A DNA stretch of 64,000 nt from Nitrospira lenta (lineage in GTDB: Bacteria > Nitrospirota > Nitrospiria > Nitrospirales > Nitrospiraceae), in contig NZ_OUNR01000001.1 of NCBI RefSeq assembly GCF_900403705.1, forward strand, positions 372,001 to 436,000. The letters run 5' to 3'. Below the pieces are notes generated by a model. It did no database searches and was not told where the DNA came from. It saw only the letters and a list, made by a program, of their open reading frames with translations. This document shows positions 55,100 to 62,434 of this stretch, in pieces. Position numbers and translations under genes: made by a program. Position 1 is the first letter of the stretch. The number at the start of each line of letters is the position of its first letter.

Positions 55100-56272
55100 A
55101 TGACACTTCTCTTGGCCTACAGTCTCCGAAACGTCTGGGTGCGGAGCAGTACGGCAGCGCTGACCATCGCGGGCCTGGCACTGGTCAGCCTGATCCTGCT
55201 GGCGGTCCTCATGCTGGGCAATGGATTGAACCGGGCATTGATCGAAAGCGGTTCACCGGACAATGTCCTTCTGCTGCGGAAAGGCGCGACCACGGAGATC
55301 GCGAGCGGGATCTACCGCGATCAAGCGCACATCGTGAGCACGCTCGCCGACATCGCGCGCACGCCCGGCGGCGCTCCCCTGGCGATCCCCGAATTGGTCG
55401 CCCTGATCAGCCTCGCAAAAAGCGGGACCGACTCCCCTGCCAATGTGGTGGTCCGAGGAACACAGCCGGAAGCCTTCGCGCTGCGTCCGCAGGTTCGGCT
55501 GACCCAGGGGCGCGCCTGGCAACCCGGCACGACTGAAATCGTCATCGGCGCTCAAATCGCCGCGCGCTTTCTCCGTGACGGTATCGGCACGCATCTACGT
55601 ATCGGGAAACGGGACTGGCTCGTCGTCGGTATCGCGGAGGCGCAGGGCACCGCCTTTGAGTCCGAGATTTGGGGCGACGTCGACCAACTCATGTCCGCGT
55701 ATGGACGGGACTCCTACTCGTCGCTCACCTTACGTCTCTCCAGCCTGTCGGCCTTTCACGCGCTGGATGCCGCCATCGCGGCAGACACCAGACTCCTGCT
55801 GCAAGTGAAACGAGAACGCGAGTATTACCTCGAGAAATCGCTGGCGATGGCCACCTTCATTCGCCTCCTGGGCTTCACCTTCACCTTCATCTTTGCCGTG
55901 GGCGCGGTCCTGGGAGGCACCATGACCATGTACGGCGCCGTCGCGTCCCGCACAAGGGAGATCGGGATGCTGAGGGCGCTGGGATTCAAGCCGCGCCAAA
56001 TTCTCTCGGCCTTCTTGTTTGAGTCCCTGCTGCTCGGCGCCTTGGCCGGGCTGTTGGCAATCGGCGGCGGCACGGCCTTGCAGTTTGTCACGCTCTCGAC
56101 GATGAACTTCAGCACGTTCTCAGAACTCGCCTTTCGCCTAACACTGACTCCCGCCTCCGCTCTGATTACGATGGCGTTTGCGCTGGGCATCAGCATGATC
56201 GGCGGAATCCCTCCGGCGGTTCGGGCAGCCCGCTTGTCTGTCGCCGCCGCATTACGCGCCCCCGGCCGATAA
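55100..56272 (+). CDS. FtsX-like ABC permease, second subunit
   Basis: A 390-residue protein with the same layout: helix near residues 15-45 (LTIAGLALVSLILLAVLMLG), periplasmic domain, and C-terminal helices with MYGAVASRTREIGMLRALGF. Last gene of the AraC/adaptor/ATPase/permease operon. Two separate permeases distinguish it from the MacB-type system at 3.5 kb. Confidence 0.9.
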   Translation: MTLLLAYSLRNVWVRSSTAALTIAGLALVSLILLAVLMLGNGLNRALIESGSPDNVLLLRKGATTEIASGIYRDQAHIVSTLADIARTPGGAPLAIPELVALISLAKSGTDSPANVVVRGTQPEAFALRPQVRLTQGRAWQPGTTEIVIGAQIAARFLRDGIGTHLRIGKRDWLVVGIAEAQGTAFESEIWGDVDQLMSAYGRDSYSSLTLRLSSLSAFHALDAAIAADTRLLLQVKREREYYLEKSLAMATFIRLLGFTFTFIFAVGAVLGGTMTMYGAVASRTREIGMLRALGFKPRQILSAFLFESLLLGALAGLLAIGGGTALQFVTLSTMNFSTFSELAFRLTLTPASALITMAFALGISMIGGIPPAVRAARLSVAAALRAPGR

Positions 56273-56461
56273 CCCGTCCCCCTCTCTTCCTCGGCAAACG
56301 AATCGGTCTTGGATCGGAGCATGAGGGCAATGAGCATACGATTCCAGCACCTGAACATGGCGTCCGAATCGCAACCGGCGTAGGTAGCTGCATGTGACAT
56401 ATGCGTGTGACTACAGATACCGGTGTTGCGGTGGCATTCCAATTTATTGGAGGAGGGACAC

Positions 56462-57058
56462 ATGAAGGGAATAGCACAGACGATGCACCGAACGGTTTGG
56501 AGCTTCTTACTGTGCAGCTTGCTCGCACTCAACGCTCAGGCGGCAACAGTGTATGATGAAGCCCTGCGGGGCGACCTCTCCAACGACCACCTACACCCCA
56601 CTGCTGTAACCCTCGGGGTCGGGCAGAACCTGATCTTGGGTTCTACCGTTCACCAGCCTTCGCTGGATCGAGATTTTTTCACGGTGACCATCGGTGCAGG
56701 CCACGCGTTGAATGCTATCGTGTTGTCGAGCTATACGACCACCGACGACCAGTCGTTCTTCGGCCTGGCCCGTGGAAGCGACTTTAAGACGTTAGGGTTC
56801 AGTAGCCTCTCAGGGTGGGCCCTGATCGGCACACTGCCCGGACTTTCAGTCGGGGACAATCTGCTCGACTTCGTTGCCGATGGCCCGATTGGGCCAGGAG
56901 CCTATAGTTTCTGGCTTCAGGAAACAGAGGGAACGACAACCTACACGCTGGATTACCAAGTCGCTCCCGTTCCAATTCCAGCTGCGCTGCCGCTGTTTTT
57001 GTCCGGCCTGTTGGGCATCGGAGCGATGGCTCGCAAGGTGCGATACACAATGCGATGA
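56462..57058 (+). CDS. VPLPA/PEP-CTERM sorted protein, first copy
   Basis: A 198-residue exported protein. Signal peptide (SFLLCSLLALNAQAATVYDE), a beta-rich body, and a C-terminal sorting signal: APVPIPAALPLFLSGLLGIG, then AMARKVRYTMR, i.e. VPxPA, a hydrophobic helix and a basic tail. Exosortase-type enzymes cut and anchor or secrete such proteins, often with exopolysaccharide. No exosortase gene lies in this window. ATG 56462 after GGAGGAGGG. Confidence 0.85.
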   Translation: MKGIAQTMHRTVWSFLLCSLLALNAQAATVYDEALRGDLSNDHLHPTAVTLGVGQNLILGSTVHQPSLDRDFFTVTIGAGHALNAIVLSSYTTTDDQSFFGLARGSDFKTLGFSSLSGWALIGTLPGLSVGDNLLDFVADGPIGPGAYSFWLQETEGTTTYTLDYQVAPVPIPAALPLFLSGLLGIGAMARKVRYTMR

Positions 57059-57185
57059 ATGTGACCGCAGTGGTACCTCCACGTGCGGAGTCATCGGCTG
57101 AGCTGAAAAGGCGCCAGGTGCGCGGATGGTTCGATCTCACAACAGCGTCAACGTAAATACCCCGAGCCGCTTCACGGGAGCAGCA

Positions 57186-57953
57186 ATGTCTTTTTTCGAT
57201 CTCGGGCACCATACCTTTTCACAGGTTTACCGACAGCGTGACATCCAAAAAGCGAGACGCGCGGTTGAACGCATCTGCAAGAATGTCCGGCCCGAAGACA
57301 ATGCGTGGCGCACCCGTATCACCCCTCTTTCAGCTCTACCTGAGCACCGCAACCCTGGGCTCAGGCCCGATTCCCTTTGAGAGATTCCGTTTCTGATTGG
57401 GGAACTTCCGACCCTTTCAGAAGCGCTGAAAGAGTTCGTTCTGCATCAGCCGTTATGGGACATTGCAAAAGCGCTACTCGGTTCAAACGATGTCGTCTAT
57501 CATTTTTCGAATGTCACCAGAAAACCGGCCCGGGTCGGCCCCAATCTCTCCTGGCATCGCGATTACCCAAACCGCTACATCTGCCCGGCCAAGGCGTGCA
57601 CGTTCCTCCGGGCGTTGATTCCGCTTGAAGGAATGTATGACGCAAACGGTTGCACGGAAGCTCTTCCCCAAAGCCATACCATCACCGATGAGGAAGCGAT
57701 TCAGGAGGAAAAGAACAAGGCTTTCGATTTGCGCCAAATCGTCTCTCTCAACGCGGAGGCGGGAGACGTGGTGATAATTCACTCAAAGCTGTTGCACGGC
57801 GGACGAGAGAACCGATCAACGCGGGAAAGAAATCTGGTGGTGATTCAATTGGGCGTGAACACCGATACGTTTCTGCACTGGAACGCAGAACGCTTTTCAG
57901 GTCTTACCAGAGAGGCGATCTTAGAGGAACAATACTCCAATGCATGCCTGTGA
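57186..57953 (+). pseudogene. frameshifted phytanoyl-CoA dioxygenase (PhyH) gene
   Basis: Coding similarity continues over the whole stretch but not in one frame. Frame A runs from ATG 57186 (MSFFDLGHHTFSQVYRQRD) to about 57305; the sensible reading then moves to frame B (APVSPLFQLYLSTATLGSGP, about 57310-57392) and back to frame A (LIGELPTLSEALKEF onward) to 57953. Frame A has a TGA at 57378 inside the shifted part. Fe(II) ligands remain: His-x-Asp in SWHRDYPN and the later His and Arg in LLHGGRENRS. Two compensating single-base changes, real or sequencing errors, explain it. Confidence 0.75.
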
Positions 57954-58336
57954 ATCGCATCGAGATCGTACGGCGGCAACGTATGGCACTCACTTCATGA
58001 AGACACGATTGCGCGGGATGAGTCCTGCCGCGATCTACACGCACATCTTTGTCGGGAGTGAAGACCGCTTTGCACCCTATTGCATAACGCCTAAAGCGAC
58101 GCTCGTTGCCGGTTCTCGTAATTCACCCACACCATAAAACGGCCCTCCCCTCACCGCATACCACCCGTCGACAACTCCAATCTCCGTTACAACTGCCTAG
58201 CAGACCCCAAACTCGTAGCGCGTATCTCGATCGAACACAGTTATCTGAAACACACTTCAGCGGGACATCTGGAAAGAGAACATGCGCACCAGGCGGCTAA
58301 ACATAGCCACAGGACGGCGGAACCCTGTATATGAGT
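57954..58336. other. intergenic region before the second tonB
   Basis: About 380 bp. Short open frames exist but none has a ribosome site or known motif. It probably carries the promoter for tonB, together with the Fur-type site at its right end. Confidence 0.4.
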
Positions 58337-58353
58337 TTGAGAATTGATCTCAA
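58337..58353. promoter_or_regulatory. candidate Fur-type operator before the second tonB
   Basis: TTGAGAATTGATCTCAA, with perfectly complementary 6-bp ends TTGAGA and TCTCAA, 20 bp before the start codon. Best palindrome of the three sites. Confidence 0.65.
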
Positions 58354-58373
58354 TTGTTCAGAAAGTCGTTCCC

Positions 58374-59510
58374 ATGGCACCTCTCGATCATAACCACGCA
58401 CTGCTCACGGATCTTCAGTCGGCCTTTCTGTCGCAAGACCGGGCATTGTCATGGGCCTGTTCTGTCTGCTTTCACACCATGGCACTGGCGGTGGCTGCGG
58501 TCTCTGCGGTCTCACTGAGGGAAGTCCCCCAGGCCCCGACTCTCGTGTCCCACATGGAGTTCCTTCTTACCGATCCGCAAAGCGAAGCGGACCAGACGGC
58601 CTCCCCTGATTCGCTCGGTTCAGCCAATCCGGCGGCATCCCAAGAAACGGCCGCCCTTGCTGAAGATTCCTCACCGGTCACGTCCCCCCCGCCTCCTTCA
58701 ATCCAGGCATCTTCTGCAGAAGTGGTTGAACCACACCCCGTCAACGAACCATCGAAGGTTCAACCAATGGAGCGGCAGGTCACCCCTGCCGCACCGGCAC
58801 TGCACACGACAGCAAAATCTACCGCCGCGAGTGATCCCGTTCCCATGGACGGTCCGATGCCAATCAAACGGCCGATTGAGCCCATGCCGCCTCTGAATGA
58901 ATCCCGTCCGCCCACCGACTGGTCTCCCTCCGATGCGAAGACGAGCCCCGTCACGGAGACCGTCGCCACGAATGTCCACGATCACGCGGAGCTGTCGTCG
59001 CCTGTTCCACCGGAGCGTGCGCAGCATCCTGTCGAGGCAAGCGCCAGCGTCGCGCCGGCGTCACCGCACAATAAGGAGGCGGCCTCCTTGCCGCAAACAG
59101 ATCTCGCATCTGCGACCGATTCACAAACCGGTGATTCAGGCTCCTCCGCCACTTCCTCCTCGGACACCGTCGCTCTGAACCATCCAACGATCGCACGGGC
59201 GGTTCCGGCGACACAGCACTTGGCATGGCTGACGGAATTGCTGAGACGACAGATCCTGAGCCTCCAAGCCTATCCCCATAGGGCTCGCACACAAGGCTGG
59301 GAAGGGATCGTCATTGTCAAAACCACGATCAAGAGCGATGGCACCCTGGTTGAAGCGGTAGTCACGAAAAGTTCGGGGTACGACGCGCTTGACGAGGATG
59401 CGCTGCAACTGATGCATCGAGTCTGTCCGATTCATTTGCCGCGAGACCTTGGGCAGTCCCAAATCGCGGTCATGATTCCCATCCGTTACAGACTCGATGA
59501 ATTCAACTGA
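58374..59510 (+). CDS. tonB: TonB energy transducer, second copy
   Basis: A 378-residue protein with an N-terminal helix (SVCFHTMALAVAAVSAVSL), a long Pro/Ser/Thr-rich spacer (about residues 60-275) and a C-terminal TonB domain: GWEGIVIVKTTIKSDGTLVE, KSSGYDALDEDALQLM and a final strand IAVMIPIRYRLDEF. It likely serves the receptor at 62434 and shares ExbB/ExbD with the first copy. ATG 58374 chosen because the earlier in-frame codon falls in the operator. Confidence 0.9.
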   Translation: MAPLDHNHALLTDLQSAFLSQDRALSWACSVCFHTMALAVAAVSAVSLREVPQAPTLVSHMEFLLTDPQSEADQTASPDSLGSANPAASQETAALAEDSSPVTSPPPPSIQASSAEVVEPHPVNEPSKVQPMERQVTPAAPALHTTAKSTAASDPVPMDGPMPIKRPIEPMPPLNESRPPTDWSPSDAKTSPVTETVATNVHDHAELSSPVPPERAQHPVEASASVAPASPHNKEAASLPQTDLASATDSQTGDSGSSATSSSDTVALNHPTIARAVPATQHLAWLTELLRRQILSLQAYPHRARTQGWEGIVIVKTTIKSDGTLVEAVVTKSSGYDALDEDALQLMHRVCPIHLPRDLGQSQIAVMIPIRYRLDEFN

Positions 59511-59539
59511 CTCGACTGGTGCATGAAGGAGGGAACGAC

Positions 59540-61225
59540 ATGTTCACATTCAGACAAACGACAGGAAGTCTGGCCATCCTGTTCATCTTCGGCATCGGCT
59601 GGATGCCGGCCCATGCCGCACCTGTGCCCAAGGTCGGTTTCCTCGTCGTCGCTCCTGACCGCGGGTTCCTCGGCAATCAGGAAATCCGCTCGCTCGTCGC
59701 GGAGTTCAAGAAATCCTACCCCGCCGCGCTCGGGTTGATCGGGAAAGACTACACCGGGGTGCAGGGCGAATATGCCGCATATCTCACCCGTGCAGCCCAG
59801 GAGTTGAAACAGAACGGCGTCACGGAGATCGTCGCCATTCCGCTGTTTCTGTCTGACGCCGATCCGCTGCTCACGCGAATCAGACCGCTCATAGCGGCCT
59901 ATTCTGGGGAGCTACCCGTGCGGTGGGCGCCGGCGATGGCGCACGACTATCTGATCGGGCAAATCGTGCTCGACCGTATCGCTGCGCTCAGCGCGGCCTC
60001 TGAATCGGATCGATTGATCCTCGTCGGCGCCGGCGCAACGGACGAGGCCAATGAACACCGGTTGAAAGCCGACCTGGAACATCTCCTGGCCTACGTCGCG
60101 CGATACCGATCCTTCCGCGAGACAGACGTCGTCGTGTACTACGAGCGCGACGCGACTAATGCCGAACAGAAAAACAAGGACATCAAAGCCCACCTTTTGT
60201 CCCGAATGGCGAAACAAGGCCGGACCCTGTTGGTGCCCGTCTTCATCGGCCCGAAATTCGATTACTCCATGTCGCTGGCAGCCTGGATGGATGCCCAATT
60301 CAAGCATACCAATGCGGCCTATAAGCCGGACGAATTGCTGCCTCACCCGAACGCCCTCTTGTGGTTGAAAAAGACGGCCAACCGCGAGACCGCCTTAGCC
60401 TCGAACGAGATTGGCGTCGTAATCATGCCTCACGGGTCAACCCAGCCCTGGAACGACGCCGTTGAAACAACCATCACGCCACTCAGGTCCAAGTATCCGA
60501 TCGAGATGGCCTATGGCATGGGCGATCCGCATATCATTCAGGACGCCGTCTCCCGTCTTGAGCAGCAGGGAATCAGACGGATCGTTTTTGTCCGAATGTA
60601 TGCCTTGGATCACCATATGAAACCGGTCACGGACTACATTCTCGGCCTGGCCGAGAGTGCCCCTGCAGGCGGACACGATCATGCGTCTGAGGTCCCGCCT
60701 CAAGTCAGAACAGCCGCGCTCTTCTCCACCTTCGGAGGCTACGAGCAGAATCCGGAGATCGCCCTCGTTCTGCACAAACGGATCGCCGAGCTGAGCAAAG
60801 ACCCAGCCAATGAGACCGTGGTGCTGCTGGCGCACGGCGAGGGCACTGACGAGGGGGATGCTCAATGGATTTCCGTCATGAATCAGAACATCGCCCGGCT
60901 TCGCCTGGACCCTCACTGCGCCAAACTGAAAGCCATCACGGCGCTGACTGTCAGAGAAGACTGGCCCAAGGAACGGGAGCAGGCGGTTGCTGCCGTCCGC
61001 ACAATGATCGAAGAAGCGAGCAAACAGGGACGCGTGCTCGTCATCGCCAATCGCCTGTACGGATCGGGGCCTTACAAGACCATGCTCAGCGGGTTGAATT
61101 TTGAGTTGAGTGAAAAGGGGTTGGTCGATCCCGTGCTCACGCGATGGCTGGAGGACGGGCTGACGCGCATGACGGCGGAGTTGATCCCGTCAAAAAGCGA
61201 ACAATCCGCCGCCGCCCATCCCTAG
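59540..61225 (+). CDS. secreted tandem CbiX-like chelatase
   Basis: A 561-residue protein with a cleavable signal peptide (LAILFIFGIGWMPAHA). It appears to hold four CbiX/sirohydrochlorin-chelatase-like modules. Modules 3 and 4 keep the catalytic-type His: IMPHGST (His298) and LAHGEGTDEG (His432). Modules 1 and 2 have VVAPDRG and LVGAGATDEA, where His is lost. CbiX-type enzymes insert Co or Fe into tetrapyrroles, usually in the cytoplasm. An exported form next to tonB and a heme-type receptor could handle metal-tetrapyrroles in the periplasm. ATG 59540 after GAAGGAGGG. Confidence 0.8.
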   Translation: MFTFRQTTGSLAILFIFGIGWMPAHAAPVPKVGFLVVAPDRGFLGNQEIRSLVAEFKKSYPAALGLIGKDYTGVQGEYAAYLTRAAQELKQNGVTEIVAIPLFLSDADPLLTRIRPLIAAYSGELPVRWAPAMAHDYLIGQIVLDRIAALSAASESDRLILVGAGATDEANEHRLKADLEHLLAYVARYRSFRETDVVVYYERDATNAEQKNKDIKAHLLSRMAKQGRTLLVPVFIGPKFDYSMSLAAWMDAQFKHTNAAYKPDELLPHPNALLWLKKTANRETALASNEIGVVIMPHGSTQPWNDAVETTITPLRSKYPIEMAYGMGDPHIIQDAVSRLEQQGIRRIVFVRMYALDHHMKPVTDYILGLAESAPAGGHDHASEVPPQVRTAALFSTFGGYEQNPEIALVLHKRIAELSKDPANETVVLLAHGEGTDEGDAQWISVMNQNIARLRLDPHCAKLKAITALTVREDWPKEREQAVAAVRTMIEEASKQGRVLVIANRLYGSGPYKTMLSGLNFELSEKGLVDPVLTRWLEDGLTRMTAELIPSKSEQSAAAHP

Positions 61226-61412
61226 TCGTCTTTGTTCATGTCCATTCGCCGCGCACGCGCCGACAGGACGAGAGACGGGGTTTCGGAACAAGGCCGGGAG
61301 CGTTCCGAGCGGAATGAATCAGGAAGACCACGGGTTGAGGATCGCAAACAGGCAGCCACCCTCACGGGCCATCCGGCTGCGCACCGCGGGCGAAGACAAA
61401 GGACAAGACCGT

Positions 61413-61607
61413 ATGTCGACACGGGTAGATAACGCCGAAGTTAAGTCGCGGCTCTCCGCGTTGTATGACGAGCTCATTACGCACGACGGGTTCGCGGAGA
61501 TGTCCGTGGAGATCCGCCTCCTCAAGCGCGGACAGAAAGAAGTGATCCTCCATTGCGGCAGGCAATACCGGTTCGTCATCAACTGCCCTGACGCCCCAGG
61601 GCGATAA
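61413..61607 (+). CDS. small hypothetical protein, 64 residues
   Basis: From ATG 61413 (after AAAGGACAAG): MSTRVDNAEVKSRLSALYDE, then EIRLLKRGQKEVILHCGRQY with two cysteines in the last third. Not recognised. The helix-then-strands layout is compact and charged. Lies between the CbiX-like gene and a VPLPA-CTERM gene, same strand. Confidence 0.55.
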   Translation: MSTRVDNAEVKSRLSALYDELITHDGFAEMSVEIRLLKRGQKEVILHCGRQYRFVINCPDAPGR

Positions 61608-61757
61608 CGAAAGGAGGGCTGAGGGCTTCGGCATGTTTTTGTTACCGACGTTGAGGCAGGCGGTGCGGGGCCGCTGCTTTATTTTGACAGCCGCCGGCCG
61701 TATTCCGGCCTCAGCGAGTGAGGCGGTGAAGGCCAATCAGTGAAAGGGATTCTTGCC

Positions 61758-62384
61758 ATGAACAACAGAACGTCACTTTTTACAGGGGGCCTGCTCGGCC
61801 TGGGGCTCTTGCTGGCCGCCGGCCAGCCGGCGCATGCCGTGCAGGCCGTTTGGGACGGCGCGTATACGCAGGTGGGGCCGCACTATGCCGAATGGAACGC
61901 GTTCAACGACAACATTCCTGGTGGGAATATTCAGGACAACACACCGGATGTCAGCCATATCGGCGGCGGGAACATCTACAGCCCTTCCTCTCCAACAGCG
62001 TTTACCCTGACGGCAGGCAATCTGGGCAGCGGAACGTCTAACGTGTTTCTGCGGGTCGCCACCGTGGGCGCGTTCGATACCACGCTCAACCAGAGTCTCA
62101 CCGGGTTCACGCTGAACGGCGTCTCCGGCGCCTACTCGCAGTTGTTCAACGAAACCATCACCGGCGGATTCGGCGGGAACGAAGTCGAAGGCCTTGTGAG
62201 CTGGCTGGGTGTGACGCACACCGGATCGTTGAATATCGCGTTCCACGCCATCGGCAGCAGCGTGAGCCTGGACCAGCTTTCCCTTGATGTGGCCCCGGTG
62301 CCATTACCCGCCGCAGTGTACCTGATGGGTTCTGGACTTGCGGGAATCGCGGCCATGGCTCGGCGCAGACAGCGAGCCGTCTAA
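61758..62384 (+). CDS. VPLPA-CTERM sorted protein, second copy
   Basis: A 208-residue exported protein with signal peptide (LLGLGLLLAAGQPAHA), a Gly/Asn/Thr-rich beta body and a textbook C-terminus: APVPLPAAVYLMGSGLAGIA followed by AMARRRQRAV. Sorted by an exosortase-type system elsewhere in the genome. Its place between a CbiX-like chelatase and a TonB-dependent receptor suggests a surface protein tied to the same uptake function, which is an inference. Confidence 0.88.
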   Translation: MNNRTSLFTGGLLGLGLLLAAGQPAHAVQAVWDGAYTQVGPHYAEWNAFNDNIPGGNIQDNTPDVSHIGGGNIYSPSSPTAFTLTAGNLGSGTSNVFLRVATVGAFDTTLNQSLTGFTLNGVSGAYSQLFNETITGGFGGNEVEGLVSWLGVTHTGSLNIAFHAIGSSVSLDQLSLDVAPVPLPAAVYLMGSGLAGIAAMARRRQRAV

Positions 62385-62410
62385 GGATCCTGGTCTATTC
62401 CGCATAGGAG

Positions 62411-62434
62411 TGGCCGCCTGCCGAAGGGCGGCCA
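62411..62434 (+). other. hairpin at the start of the receptor gene
   Basis: TGGCCGCC (62411-62418) pairs with GGCGGCCA (62427-62434); the first base of the proposed ATG is the last base of the stem. It may end the previous transcript or limit translation start. Confidence 0.5.

Noticed and set aside
57378-57380. In-frame TGA in the PhyH gene as a selenocysteine codon
   Set aside because: The surrounding residues make sense only in another frame, and no hairpin of the expected kind follows the TGA. Frameshifts explain it better.
57940-58137. Short open frame with an AIYTH sequence recalling tyrosine recombinases
   Set aside because: Only five residues match; no Arg or Tyr active-site context and no ribosome site.
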